A stretch of DNA of 41,442 nt, from the IMG/VR virus record IMGVR_UViG_3300028837_000778, positions 1-41,442 of that record. One strand, written 5' to 3'. Position 1 is the first letter of the stretch. Each line of letters opens with the position of its first letter. Below the pieces are notes generated by a model. That model made no database searches. It saw only the letters and a list, made by a program, of their open reading frames with translations, and was not told the origin of the DNA. Source of the stretch: a virus. The translations under genes were made by a program, and so were the position numbers. This document shows positions 24,101-33,349 of this stretch, piece after piece.

Positions 24101-25048
24101 ATGTCCACGAAGTATGAGTATTACGATACTGGCTTAGACTCTGATATGGCAGTATACCCGCCATATTACGAGACCCAAACTTTTACTGTTAATACACCCC
24201 ATAAAATTAGTGCTGTTAAATTATATGTTGCTAGATTCCTTAAAGGAGAACCTGGGACAGTTATTGTTCAAATAAGAACAACGGATGGGGATGGCAAGCC
24301 AACTAGCACTGTTTTGTGTTCTGGTAGTTTCAACGGTAATGATGTAGAGTATGCGTACTTTGAATGGATTGAGGTAGCTTTAGATGAAACGGTCTTGTCT
24401 ACTGGAATAAAATATGCGATTGTAATAATGTCTCCTGATGCTGATGCCTATCAACCTATCTATTGGGCAAGCGATAATAGTAGCCCGACATACTCAGGTG
24501 GTAGTAGAGTTTACTCTGAGGATGAGGGCGATACTTGGATAATAAAGGCTGATGAAGATTATTATTTTGAGGAATGGGGCAATGCCTTTTTCCAACAGAC
24601 AGTCGGGCAGGGTGCGATTACTCCAGTGGGGGTTCTCGGAGCACATATCATCTTCTATCGGAATGTCGGGCAAGGTGCTGTCGCTCTCGCTGGGACACTG
24701 GCTAGAAATATATTCAAGGCGGTTGGCTCTGGCAGTATCACACCCACAGCCACCATCAGTAGAGTCGTTAAAATAGTTGTCGGCGCAGGCAGTATCACGC
24801 CTAGTGGTGTGCTGTCTACCATTGTGAGATTTACCCAGAATGTTGGGCAGGGTGCTGTATCTATTGTGGGAACTCTGGGGCTGAAGATTGCTCTGACAGT
24901 TGGCGGGGGTGCTATCACTCCTGCTAGTAGCCTTCTCTACAGACTTGGTAGGAATATACAGATAACGGTGGTAACAGCTTCTTATAGGAGTGTGAATGTC
25001 ATAACCGCCCTGTATCGGAAAATAAGAGGGAGTACGACTGAAACATAG
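24101..25048 (+). CDS. Fibre-like protein with six ITP-type repeats, 315 aa
   Basis: The N-terminal 160 residues are a beta-rich domain (YYDTGLDSDMAVYPPYYET, YAIVIMSPDADAYQPIYWAS) like carbohydrate-binding or jelly-roll modules on tail proteins. The C-terminal half carries six repeats of about 20 residues with the core VGxGxITPxGxL. It ends in VITALYRKIRG, also the ending of the second repeat protein downstream. Likely a tail appendage. Confidence 0.6.
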   Translation: MSTKYEYYDTGLDSDMAVYPPYYETQTFTVNTPHKISAVKLYVARFLKGEPGTVIVQIRTTDGDGKPTSTVLCSGSFNGNDVEYAYFEWIEVALDETVLSTGIKYAIVIMSPDADAYQPIYWASDNSSPTYSGGSRVYSEDEGDTWIIKADEDYYFEEWGNAFFQQTVGQGAITPVGVLGAHIIFYRNVGQGAVALAGTLARNIFKAVGSGSITPTATISRVVKIVVGAGSITPSGVLSTIVRFTQNVGQGAVSIVGTLGLKIALTVGGGAITPASSLLYRLGRNIQITVVTASYRSVNVITALYRKIRGSTTET

Positions 25049-25057
25049 GAGGCTCGG

Positions 25058-26137
25058 ATGCCCATTGAGAAAGTGAAAGAGCCGAAGAAAATAGTTACGG
25101 ATAGGCATATCCTTCATATATTGAAAGGGCAGGGAATAGACAAAGACTATGTAAAGTTTATTGACTATACCAAAGAACATCCTTCTACCAAATCTTATTA
25201 TGACCTGAAATCCAGAAAGCAGGTTGCTATCTGTGGGGGCTTGCCCAAAGTTACACCATCAGGTACAAAGATTTGTGGCAGTAAACATAACGAAACCACA
25301 GTTGGATGGAACGAGTCCCCAGAAGGCTTTATCACAAAGGAAAATGTCTTTCAAGCTAATGTATCTGGTGGTCTAATCTCGGTTGAAAGCTGGGACAATA
25401 AGAATATCAGGTGGCAGCCATTTGTATATCTCGGTGGAGTATTGCAGCCTACGCCTCTTGTGAGTGTTGTTCTTGAGAGAGACCCCTATAACCCCTATTA
25501 CTTCAACAACGTCTTGGAATGGGACTATGGTATTTGCAAAAGGCATCTGAGAGTGATTGAGGGAATGTTACTCGGCAGATGGAAGCCGACTGTGCGAGAC
25601 CCCGGAGCCGATGTCAGGATAAAGTATAACCAGTCAGGCGATTTTAGGTTAAGACTGGGACAGTATGCTATCTCTGATGATGAGGAGCTTATTCCCAGAG
25701 AAGAATGGATAGAAGTTTTTGATGCTGGTGAGGAGATTGGAGATAGCACAACCGCCTTTTCAACTGCCAGTGATGGCTTTAATTATGCTCATGCACAAGC
25801 AACTTGGGACGCAGCTTATACCGCAGCCAACGCTACGGGAAGTGATGCTGTTGGTGATTTTGCTAGGGCGCAGACAGTAAAGCTAACTGCTACAAATTGG
25901 AGCTGCCAGAGAGCATACCTTTACCATGACCCATCGGCTGCTGCTGGTGGAACGGTAACGGCGGTTGTGCTTGGACTGTATGGAGAATCCTTAGACGAGG
26001 CGAACCCTGGGCACGCTGATGTTGGCATAGTTGAGGGACTCCAAAGTGACCCATTTGACAATGCGGATTATGGCGACCACCGCACTCAGGAAACTTTACT
26101 TCACGATAATTACCACGAACAGGAGCAAACAAGGTAG
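25058..26137 (+). CDS. Fibre/appendage protein, 5' part of a frameshifted gene, 359 aa
   Basis: Starts at ATG 25058 after TAGGAGGCTCGG. It has a beta-rich domain with CGGLPKVTPSGTKICG, then an acidic stretch ending at TAG 26135-26137. The frame one base back is open from 26110 and continues naturally as NKVDFWANEKGEGFQPRLVI and on into 14 repeats. Together 25058-27165 would encode about 702 residues. No canonical slippery heptamer is seen in the 26110-26134 overlap, so an indel, an assembly error or phase variation is more likely than programmed frameshifting. Confidence 0.65.
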   Translation: MPIEKVKEPKKIVTDRHILHILKGQGIDKDYVKFIDYTKEHPSTKSYYDLKSRKQVAICGGLPKVTPSGTKICGSKHNETTVGWNESPEGFITKENVFQANVSGGLISVESWDNKNIRWQPFVYLGGVLQPTPLVSVVLERDPYNPYYFNNVLEWDYGICKRHLRVIEGMLLGRWKPTVRDPGADVRIKYNQSGDFRLRLGQYAISDDEELIPREEWIEVFDAGEEIGDSTTAFSTASDGFNYAHAQATWDAAYTAANATGSDAVGDFARAQTVKLTATNWSCQRAYLYHDPSAAAGGTVTAVVLGLYGESLDEANPGHADVGIVEGLQSDPFDNADYGDHRTQETLLHDNYHEQEQTR

Positions 26138-27165
26138 ATTTCTGGGCAAACGAAAAGGGCGAGGGTTTTCAGCCTAGACTGGTAATTACTTATACGGTAG
26201 CAGGCCCGACTGAACAAAGCGTTGGGGGCGGCTCTATTACCCCTACCGGGGTTCTTGGCAGGAATATCTTTACCACTGTTGGGACTGGCGGTATCACTCC
26301 TACTGGCGTTCTGACTGCGGCAAGAAAGTTCTTTCAGGCAGTGGGGTCCGGGTCTGTAACTCCTGTTGGAATTCTAGGTAGGAAGGTTGCAACCGCTATA
26401 GGCTCTGGTAGCATCACACCTAGCGGAGTATTAGGTAGAGTAATAAAGCGAGTAGTGGGTAGTGGTGCAATCACTCCAACTGGCATTCTTGGCAGACTTA
26501 TCAAGAAGATAGTAGGAGAGGGTGCTGTAACTCCCGTTGGAGTGCTAACCTCTGTCTTGTCTATATTCAAAACAGTGGGAGAGGGAGCAATAACCCCAGT
26601 AGGTGTCTTAGGCAGGAAGATTAGTCTTACCATTGGTTCAGGTTCAATCACTCCTAGTGGGGTACTGGCTCGTTTGCCAAAGATTACGATAGGTTCAGGT
26701 GCTATAACTCCTACAGGGGCATTGAGTTCTGTCCTTACTATCTTCAAGACAGTAGGAGAGGGTGCTGTAGGTCTTGCTGGTATATTAAGCAGACTCATAA
26801 AGATTACTATGGGTTCTGGCTCTATTACACCAGTAGGAACACTTGGTAGACTCATTAAGATGGTGGTTGGGGATGGTGCGATTACCCCTGTTGCCACTCT
26901 TGGCAGAAAAATATCTATCTCTATCGGTAACGGTGCTGTTGCGATAACGGGTGTCTTAACCAGACTGCCAAAGATTATTGTAGGGGCAGGCTCTATCACT
27001 CCAGTCGGCAGTCTTAATTTCGGTATAGTAAGACGGATTGTTGTCAATGTCATAACCGCCAGCTATAGAGGAGTTACCGTGATAACATCCTCTTATAGGA
27101 AAATACGCAGTATCACGACAAAAGATTTGTTTGGTGGTATAAGCAACTTTATCAAGGGAGGTTAA
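26110..27165 (+). CDS. Repeat-rich 3' part of the frameshifted fibre gene
   Basis: Open frame in phase 1 with no start of its own close to the shift; a later in-frame ATG at 26341 lacks a ribosome site. It carries 14 tandem repeats of about 21 residues with the core (V/I)G(S/E)G(S/A)ITPxGxL, then VITASYRGVTVITSSYRKIR and a short tail. The repeats resemble those of the gene at 24101, so the two genes probably arose by duplication. It would be part of an elongated appendage if fused to the upstream part. Confidence 0.65.
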   Translation, partial: LPRTGANKVDFWANEKGEGFQPRLVITYTVAGPTEQSVGGGSITPTGVLGRNIFTTVGTGGITPTGVLTAARKFFQAVGSGSVTPVGILGRKVATAIGSGSITPSGVLGRVIKRVVGSGAITPTGILGRLIKKIVGEGAVTPVGVLTSVLSIFKTVGEGAITPVGVLGRKISLTIGSGSITPSGVLARLPKITIGSGAITPTGALSSVLTIFKTVGEGAVGLAGILSRLIKITMGSGSITPVGTLGRLIKMVVGDGAITPVATLGRKISISIGNGAVAITGVLTRLPKIIVGAGSITPVGSLNFGIVRRIVVNVITASYRGVTVITSSYRKIRSITTKDLFGGISNFIKGG

Positions 27166-27166
27166 G

Positions 27167-27490
27167 ATGGGTATTGAAGTCGTAACAGATTTCCTTTCCG
27201 CTTCTTCAGTAAGAATATGGGCTTTTGTTAATCGTAATGAGCCTAACAATACATCTGCGGTAGACCCGACTACCATCTCCATTACCATTGTTGACCCTGA
27301 CGGCACGACTCAGGTAGATGATGTCGCTATGTCAAAGTCTACTACAGGTATCTACTATCACGATTACCATACCGGGACTACTAGCGATGCGATGGCAACA
27401 GGCAGATGGAGAGGGACAGTAAAGGTTGTTGAGGGAACTACAACCACAGCAATAATTATACCATCTCCGTTCTCTTTCAAGGTGAAATGA
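27167..27490 (+). CDS. Small beta-rich tail-associated protein, 107 aa
   Basis: ATG follows GGGAGGTTAAG, one base after the repeat gene. The sequence (SVRIWAFVNRNEPNN, TISITIVDPDGTTQ, GIYYHDYHTG) has an Ig-like beta-sandwich pattern found in tail-module proteins. It may link the fibre to the hub protein. Function inferred from fold pattern and place. Confidence 0.6.
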   Translation: MGIEVVTDFLSASSVRIWAFVNRNEPNNTSAVDPTTISITIVDPDGTTQVDDVAMSKSTTGIYYHDYHTGTTSDAMATGRWRGTVKVVEGTTTTAIIIPSPFSFKVK

Positions 27491-27491
27491 T

Positions 27492-29357
27492 ATGCGGACA
27501 TTAAGCAGTACACTCCAAGCCGAGCAGAAAAAGCTCTCGGTCAAGCCTGCGTTATCCTATGTTCTTACTTCAGGGGAAACAGAACTTACTTATAATACTA
27601 CCCGTCTTCTGCGGGCTAAACGTTTTGAGTCTCACAGTAGTCATAGGGCAGAACTCGTGTTGCAGAACTCAGATGGGCATTTTACTTCCCTAGACCTCAA
27701 GGGCTACGCAGTCTCTCAGAACTGGGGCTTCATAACTTCTGCTGGCGAGGAGACTTCTGAGACAGCCCCTTTATGGGTGAAAGACCAGCAGTTATTTTCT
27801 TCCCCTGGGCGTTTGGAATGTTACCTATCCTGTATCGGAATACCTGATAGATTAAGCGAAGATAAAGCAAGCGACAATTACAATCATCACTGGTCATCTG
27901 TCAAGACAGTGAAAGACCTGATAACTGAAATTGCTGACGGGCAGCCTGTATCAGAGGAACTCACTATCAAGCAAGAAGAGTATGATGCCAATGCTGGTGA
28001 ACTTTATTCCGCCCTAGATGCTACTACTACTGGTTGTGGTCAGCGTCTTCACATCCCGAATAGAACTATAACCAAAATATCTTTCAAACTAAAACGGATT
28101 GGTGTGCCAGAGGATGTTGTCTCCTTTATGATTGTAAATGCAGAAGCAGAAGAAATCTTGGCAGAGAAAAGCATCGGGTCGGCAGGAGCAATCAGTCTTA
28201 CTCCGACTTGGTATGAAGCTACTTTAGATACTCCTGTAACTATTGATGGTGATGTCTACCTGTATTGCCGTTCCTTGGGAAGCTCTGGTGGCAACTGTAT
28301 TGCCGTTGGTTATAGTAGTAGGGATGTAAAGGAGAACGAGCATCTGGTATTAGAGACTGCGTATCCCCTTACCGAATACCTTGATTTGGACTGCCTCTAC
28401 CGCTATAAGTTTGATTACGATGGCATAGAGGTCTTTGACGAAGCACAATCCTATGATGTTGAATATGACAGCGAAGATGATTTGATTGACGCATACATCC
28501 CAGCAGACTCCTACTACATTACCGAGGGCGAATCAAGATTAAATGCTATTGATAAACTACTGGCGTATACTGGATGTGAGAGAATGTTCAAGGCTGACGG
28601 CAAGATTCACATTCTCGTTCCTACAACCACTGGGGAAGACTATGACGATGAATACTCCCTGGCTCGTGGCGAGCACGGCTTCTTCTCTAAATCCACGAGA
28701 GAAGCCTTAGTCATACCGAATAAGATAGTGGTCAAGTCTTTTGAACGAGATGCTACCCAATACACAGGCTCGGCTACTAGCGCCGAAAGCTATGCCCTAA
28801 TGCCTATTTGCGGTTCACCGATAAGAGCCACCTTAGAAAGTAATGCTCAGGCAACCGCCATAGCAACGGCATACATATCTCATCTTGAAGCTATGGCACA
28901 GAGGGGTAGTGCTTATGTTCCTATGAATGTTGGGGCTGAGATTTGGGACTATGTGAATATAACCGACCAGAGACAGAACGACTCCCATACTGGCAACCTC
29001 GGTTATCTGACAGGACTTTATAACCCCAAGGCGAATATCTATCATATGACCGTTGGCTATGGTGATGTGCCAACCAAAGGAATACCTGGTACTAAGCTGG
29101 AGGAACTCAGAGCCAGCTTAGCAAGATTTGAGGCTTTACCACAAGACTCAGTAGTTATGTGGGGGACACTAGAGCCTTTACTGGTTAAATTCGCTGAGGC
29201 AATAGACGACCTGCAAACAACTGTATTCAACACCAAAGATGAGGCAGGGAAAGTAACCGAAGGATTAGAGGGGAAAATTGCCAAACTCCAAGAAGCCGTC
29301 AAGGATATTGAGATTGGGCTGGGCATATACAACACTGATGGTAGTCATCAAATGTAA
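27492..29357 (+). CDS. Tail hub-like / baseplate protein, 621 aa
   Basis: The N-terminal domain (FESHSSHRAELVLQNSDGHF) resembles the start of tail hub proteins. A beta-rich insert (residues 165-290) looks like a jelly roll. A second domain (LNAIDKLLAYTGCERMFKAD, VGAEIWDYVNITDQRQN) is similar to gp27-type hub cores. The last 60 residues are a helix. It is the longest tail gene and nearly the last of the late cluster, so it may carry the tip of a short tail. Confidence 0.55.
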   Translation: MRTLSSTLQAEQKKLSVKPALSYVLTSGETELTYNTTRLLRAKRFESHSSHRAELVLQNSDGHFTSLDLKGYAVSQNWGFITSAGEETSETAPLWVKDQQLFSSPGRLECYLSCIGIPDRLSEDKASDNYNHHWSSVKTVKDLITEIADGQPVSEELTIKQEEYDANAGELYSALDATTTGCGQRLHIPNRTITKISFKLKRIGVPEDVVSFMIVNAEAEEILAEKSIGSAGAISLTPTWYEATLDTPVTIDGDVYLYCRSLGSSGGNCIAVGYSSRDVKENEHLVLETAYPLTEYLDLDCLYRYKFDYDGIEVFDEAQSYDVEYDSEDDLIDAYIPADSYYITEGESRLNAIDKLLAYTGCERMFKADGKIHILVPTTTGEDYDDEYSLARGEHGFFSKSTREALVIPNKIVVKSFERDATQYTGSATSAESYALMPICGSPIRATLESNAQATAIATAYISHLEAMAQRGSAYVPMNVGAEIWDYVNITDQRQNDSHTGNLGYLTGLYNPKANIYHMTVGYGDVPTKGIPGTKLEELRASLARFEALPQDSVVMWGTLEPLLVKFAEAIDDLQTTVFNTKDEAGKVTEGLEGKIAKLQEAVKDIEIGLGIYNTDGSHQM

Positions 29358-29371
29358 GATAGGTGAAGCCA

Positions 29372-29608
29372 ATGAGTGATTTAACTGAAATAAAAAAGGC
29401 TATTGCTGAAACAAAAGAAGATGTGGCATATATAAAGATAGCCCTAAAGGGCTATGATGGACAGGAAGGATTGTGTAAAAAAGTGGATAGGAACTCAAGG
29501 TCAATCAATAAAATCTATATCTCCCTGGCTGTTCTCGCCGCTACTACAGGCGGAGGAGCCTACGGTATCATTCACGCTATCTTGTCCAATATCACACCGC
29601 CACCATAG
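29372..29608 (+). CDS. Holin-like membrane protein, 78 aa
   Basis: ATG 29372 follows AGGTGAAGCC; the upstream in-frame GTG would sit inside that site. A coiled-coil N-terminus (LTEIKKAIAETKEDVAYIKI) precedes one C-terminal span (ISLAVLAATTGGGAYGIIHA). This single-span, coiled-coil layout is common in phage holin or anti-holin proteins. It is the last late gene, where lysis functions often lie. Confidence 0.55.
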   Translation: MSDLTEIKKAIAETKEDVAYIKIALKGYDGQEGLCKKVDRNSRSINKIYISLAVLAATTGGGAYGIIHAILSNITPPP

Positions 29609-29654
29609 AACGCTACCAGAATTGTTGTAGCTTGTAACAGGGCGGTTAAACGGT

Positions 29655-30176
29655 TTAATGAATACTCTGGGGTAGGGAGTAATCCCTGCCCCTCTTTTTT
29701 TGTTCCCTAGGCTTCGTGTAATATAAGAACTCTGCATAAGATAGCTGGCGTTCCCGATACCCGCAGCAATACCTCAAGGCGTGGTTAAATCTCTCGTCTA
29801 TGTCCTCAATAGTAGTTTTGAAGTAGTGAGCCAACTTGTTCTCTATGGCTACTCTATCTCCGCCTTCATCCAGTAAGGCAATAAACTCAAGTATCAAACC
29901 GTCTGTCCCACAGGATTCAAGGCGGTGTTCTAGTGTAGAGGCTATCATACCGGGCATTTCAAACGAGGCGTGATGTCCTGTCTTTTTATTGGAAGTTCCG
30001 ATGTAGCCTGTGTCTTTGTGGTTGACCGGCCAGGCTTCAAGATAGAGCAACATCATATTCTTTATTATCCAGAATATTTGGGCAGAGCAATAGCGAATAT
30101 CTGATGGAGCGAACCAGGCGGTCTTGTGGCAGTCCAAGTATGCCGTGCGCCTTTTGCATCCCTGGCAATCACTCAT
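29655..30176 (-). CDS. Cys-rich hypothetical protein, possible regulator, 173 aa
   Basis: Start ATG 30176 follows AGGGGTGATA and overlaps the upstream stop. The N-terminus has CQGCKRRTAYLDC, a metal-binding cluster, and the C-terminal half is helical (IENKLAHYFKTTIEDIDERF). It is the last gene of the leftward cluster and its stop lies just past the late terminator. Late-gene activators of phages often sit at such a place, but I do not recognise the family. Confidence 0.6.
   Translation of the reverse strand: MSDCQGCKRRTAYLDCHKTAWFAPSDIRYCSAQIFWIIKNMMLLYLEAWPVNHKDTGYIGTSNKKTGHHASFEMPGMIASTLEHRLESCGTDGLILEFIALLDEGGDRVAIENKLAHYFKTTIEDIDERFNHALRYCCGYRERQLSYAEFLYYTKPREQKKRGRDYSLPQSIH
29669..29701 (+). 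terminator. Strong intrinsic terminator of the late operon
   Basis: Stem 29669-29678 with 29683-29692 (10 bp with one G-U), GTAA loop, followed by TCTTTTTTT. It lies at the convergence of rightward late and leftward early genes, inside the 3' end of the leftward gene. Confidence 0.92.
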
Positions 30177-30381
30177 TATCACCCCTTGACCGGCTGGGTG
30201 GCTGTCTCATAAACTTGTCTGTCTCGGTCAGGCTATCGGCTTCTGCTTCCTCACTCAAAATAATGTCAGGGTCAGGTTCAAGCGGTGCAAACTGAACCTG
30301 TAATGGAGAGTGAAAATTCTCAATCTGGTACTGGGTAAGAGCCTGCTGACATTCCTCAGTTAGTATGTCCCATATTCTCAT
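30169..30381 (-). CDS. Small hypothetical protein, 70 aa
   Basis: Starts at ATG 30381 inside the preceding small gene and overlaps the next by eight bases. Acidic in the middle (LEPDPDIILSEEAEADSL), no recognised domain. Strong overlap with its neighbours supports coupled translation. Confidence 0.55.
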   Translation of the reverse strand: MRIWDILTEECQQALTQYQIENFHSPLQVQFAPLEPDPDIILSEEAEADSLTETDKFMRQPPSRSRGDNE

Positions 30382-30520
30382 TTAGAGCCTCTTTCAGTTC
30401 TTTCATATTATCGGCTATCCCTTCAAGGTTCTCTACAACCTTATGTAGTTCTTGTTCGCAGTCTCTCAAGTGAGCTTCAACTAATTCTAAATTCATAGTT
30501 ACTAAATCTTGGTCAGTCAT
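30356..30520 (-). CDS. Small coiled-coil protein, 54 aa
   Basis: ATG 30520 overlaps the preceding stop (ATGA) behind ACAGGAGAG. Helical throughout (VEAHLRDCEQELHKVVENLE). Ends inside the next gene. Function unknown. Confidence 0.6.
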   Translation of the reverse strand: MTDQDLVTMNLELVEAHLRDCEQELHKVVENLEGIADNMKELKEALNENMGHTN

Positions 30521-30771
30521 ATCAATCTCTCCTGTCCACTATCAGGTTCCCACTTGTAATAGTGCAGAAAATCAGCGTCATTGTTATACTTATCTGGCAT
30601 TGGCGAGGTAGAGATAGAAACACGGCGGGAGTATATCTCTCTGGCGGTCAGTGTCATCTCGGCGTTATCGTGGGTAATGACAATAGCCTCGCCAGTCTTT
30701 AGTGCCTGACCGATATACTTTCCCCTGATGGCTACCTTACCTTGCCATAAAGTAAGAACCTTGAGCCTCAT
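30517..30771 (-). CDS. Small hypothetical protein, 84 aa
   Basis: Overlaps the DnaB stop by four bases (ATGA). Beta-rich start (KVLTLWQGKVAIRGKYIG) and a polar C-terminus. Co-translated with the helicase gene; function unknown. Confidence 0.6.
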   Translation of the reverse strand: MRLKVLTLWQGKVAIRGKYIGQALKTGEAIVITHDNAEMTLTAREIYSRRVSISTSPMPDKYNNDADFLHYYKWEPDSGQERLI

Positions 30772-32120
30772 CGTAGAACCTCAGCTGTATGGTGGGTGTT
30801 ATCGTAATAGACTTTTACACCCCAGAATGAATCGCCTTGTCTCTGCTTTCTTATCAGAATTTCAGTGATATTACTCTGCGACTCATTGTAGTAACTCTCT
30901 CTGTATAGGAATAATACCACATCGGCATCCTGCTCTATATTGCCTGAGTCCCTCAAATCGTGGAGTTGTGGCCGCTTCTCTTCTCTTGATTCTACTGCTC
31001 GGCTTAACTGGTGAGCACCAAGAACTGGCACATGGAGAGACATGGCTATTTGCTTGAGGTTTCTAGTGATATAGCCCAGGCGGTCATTGTTGTTGTTTCC
31101 ATACTTGTCATTCAGTAATCCAAGATAATCCACCACTACCAGCTCTAGACCGAGGCGGGACTTCATATCAAAGGCTGCCTGATATATGTTAGCGGTTGTA
31201 AGTTGAGATGTGCGAGTAGAGTCAAGATGATAAACTTTTAGCTCGTTAATATAGGGAATCGCCTTGTCAACAATATCCTGATAAGTTCCCTCGTCATAGC
31301 CACCGAACCTGACCTGACTAATGGGAACTCCGATTTGACCAGCCACATCCCTATCACTCAATCCTTCAATATTCATCTCAGCACTACAGAATAAGACGTT
31401 CTGACTTCGTGCTATAAAGTTGGAGATACATTCAAGCATAGTTGTTTTCCCCATACTGGGGCGTGCAGCAAGGATTATTAAATCCCCAGGGAAAAACCCG
31501 CCACCTAGTTTACTATCAAGGTCTTTCAATCCAGTGTGTACCGCAATACCCCTTTCCGTTGTATAAAGTTTCTCATATCTGTCCCAGAGTCTTTGAGTAC
31601 GTTCTTCCGGCGTGATGATATAACTACCCCCAGCCTGTTGCCGGAGTTTTAATAGAAGGGAGTCAGCTTTACTCAAGGCTTCTGTAGTGCTACTTGAACC
31701 ATCAAAGCCAAGCGAAGCAATCCTACCACCTACCGTGATTAGTTGCCTGAATGTAGATAGCCTCTTTACTATATCTGCGTAGTAATCGCAGTCAAGAGAG
31801 GTAGGCACTTTAGATATGAGGTATGACAGGTAGGCAGCACCGCCAACCTCTTGCAACTTGTCCTGCTCTTGGAGTTTCTGGGCTACTGTAATCTGATTGA
31901 TACCTACTCCATCCTCTTTTAACTTGAGCATAGCCTTGTAAATAATCAGGTTTGTTTCGTGATAAAAGTCATTAGGGAAAAGAGACAAGCCTTTGATTAT
32001 CTCACCGTCAATCAGCAAGGACCCGATGACAGCTTCCTCTGATTCTTGGTTATGTGGTGGCAATTTATCGCTAAAAGTCATACCGTATCTCTTTTCATTC
32101 CTATCCCTCAAAATCCCCAT
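30768..32120 (-). CDS. dnaB: Replicative DNA helicase, DnaB family
   Basis: 450 aa. The N-terminal DnaB domain (NQESEEAVIGSLLIDGE, about residues 24-120) is followed by the RecA-like core: Walker A ILAARPSMGKTTM, Walker B LELVVVDYLGLL, the sensor HVPVLGAHQLSRAVE, and the motif DLRDSGNIEQDADVVLFLYR. It unwinds DNA at the phage fork. Start ATG follows AGAGGAATAACC. It has no primase domain. Two loader-like proteins elsewhere in the early region probably deliver it. Confidence 0.95.
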   Translation of the reverse strand: MGILRDRNEKRYGMTFSDKLPPHNQESEEAVIGSLLIDGEIIKGLSLFPNDFYHETNLIIYKAMLKLKEDGVGINQITVAQKLQEQDKLQEVGGAAYLSYLISKVPTSLDCDYYADIVKRLSTFRQLITVGGRIASLGFDGSSSTTEALSKADSLLLKLRQQAGGSYIITPEERTQRLWDRYEKLYTTERGIAVHTGLKDLDSKLGGGFFPGDLIILAARPSMGKTTMLECISNFIARSQNVLFCSAEMNIEGLSDRDVAGQIGVPISQVRFGGYDEGTYQDIVDKAIPYINELKVYHLDSTRTSQLTTANIYQAAFDMKSRLGLELVVVDYLGLLNDKYGNNNNDRLGYITRNLKQIAMSLHVPVLGAHQLSRAVESREEKRPQLHDLRDSGNIEQDADVVLFLYRESYYNESQSNITEILIRKQRQGDSFWGVKVYYDNTHHTAEVLR

Positions 32121-32123
32121 TGG

Positions 32124-32732
32124 TTATTCCTCTGGTGGGCTTAACCTATCAACTTCTTCACATAATTTAGATAGACAAGTAAGCATCATTCTAGTTCCGT
32201 CAATATACTGACTACTAGGTAATCCCGCTAAATATTTATCCCAATGCTTTAGCATCTTGATAATATTTTCTAAGTCAATCCGTCCAACCAGTGTTTCCCA
32301 ATAAGCATCATCGGCGTGTCCCTCACTATACTCGCTTATATGACCCTGATATTCTTGGTTGAATGCCTTAAAGCTATCATCTTTGAGTAAATCTAAAGCA
32401 TAGCTTAATTGCATCCTCTCATTATTTCTGCTCGGCATTTTTCCCTTTTGAACATCTTTTATTGGCTTGGCTACTTTCTTTAAGGCATCAAAGAATTCAC
32501 CCCTCGTTACCCCGGGCTTAAAACTTTCTAAGGGCTTCGGCGTTGCCTGCAATTTAATCTCTGATTTGCCTTTAGGGTTATTTTGCTTTTGAGCTTCAGC
32601 TATTCTAAGTTGCTCAATGCGTTCCCGATTTCTTTTGGCTTCAGCTAAACCATCAAGCCCCCTAAGCCCGCAGTTAGGACATCTTTGGGCATGGTCAAAA
32701 AGCTCAAAACCACAATCTGGACAATGCTTCAT
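32124..32732 (-). CDS. Zinc-ribbon protein upstream of DnaB, 202 aa
   Basis: The N-terminus is a zinc ribbon CPDCGFELFDHAQRCPNCG, followed by a Lys/Glu-rich linker and a helical C-terminal domain. AGGGGGAGGAA precedes the start. It lies three bases upstream of the helicase gene, so it may help DNA binding in replication. Family not known. Confidence 0.6.
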   Translation of the reverse strand: MKHCPDCGFELFDHAQRCPNCGLRGLDGLAEAKRNRERIEQLRIAEAQKQNNPKGKSEIKLQATPKPLESFKPGVTRGEFFDALKKVAKPIKDVQKGKMPSRNNERMQLSYALDLLKDDSFKAFNQEYQGHISEYSEGHADDAYWETLVGRIDLENIIKMLKHWDKYLAGLPSSQYIDGTRMMLTCLSKLCEEVDRLSPPEE

Positions 32733-32775
32733 TTCCTCCCCCTATCCCTCAAAATCTATATCACTGTCTACTTCA

Positions 32776-33303
32776 TTACCCCAACAGACTAGCCTGTATC
32801 TTTCTTTCTACTGTTACTATGGTGTCATTACGACCGCCACCGTGAGCTACAAGTAATATTTCCGTAATCTTGAAACCACGCTTTTTGCCAAAGCCATTAC
32901 TGTTCCATCCGAAACTTATTGAATAGCCATTGGGTTCTATATGTTGGGCTATCTTGTCCTTTACTTCCTTGAATGAAGCGGTTGGGTCAGTAGTGCCTAT
33001 CCTAGACTTGATACCGAAATCCTTATAACTTCGTGACACCTGAACCAAAGAATAAGGCGGGTCAAATATACAGCCCCTAAATGACTGCCTGCCCAATGTA
33101 TAAACATAATCAAAGGCATCCATATGTGATACAGCAAGGCAATCGGGATTAAGGTCATTAGTAAATTCTGCAGGACTATTCATACCAGCAAAAGGGTCTA
33201 CCCAACCATTACCATCACCAACATATCTCGCCAGTAACTCTGCAATAGGTTTAATCTGGAATGTCCATTTATTAGGCATAGCCCAAACTCTATTGATTAT
33301 CAA
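32776..33303 (-). CDS. Adenine-specific DNA methyltransferase
   Basis: 175 aa. Motif I is WVDPFAGMNSPA, motif IV FDPPYS, with the opening NRVWAMPNKWTFQIKPIAEL typical of small phage Dam-like enzymes. Start TTG 33303 keeps this conserved beginning; the ATG at 33279 would remove part of it. It probably protects phage DNA or controls replication. It overlaps a 17-codon frame at 33300-33353. Confidence 0.85.
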   Translation of the reverse strand: MIINRVWAMPNKWTFQIKPIAELLARYVGDGNGWVDPFAGMNSPAEFTNDLNPDCLAVSHMDAFDYVYTLGRQSFRGCIFDPPYSLVQVSRSYKDFGIKSRIGTTDPTASFKEVKDKIAQHIEPNGYSISFGWNSNGFGKKRGFKITEILLVAHGGGRNDTIVTVERKIQASLLG

Positions 33304-33349
33304 TGTCTTATTCCTTCAATCTGGTATTTCTTCATTTCTTCCCTGTCCG

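Noticed and set aside
26110-26137. Programmed -1 ribosomal frameshift
   Set aside because: No X XXY YYZ heptamer exists in the overlap of the two frames, so I report it as an unexplained frameshift instead.
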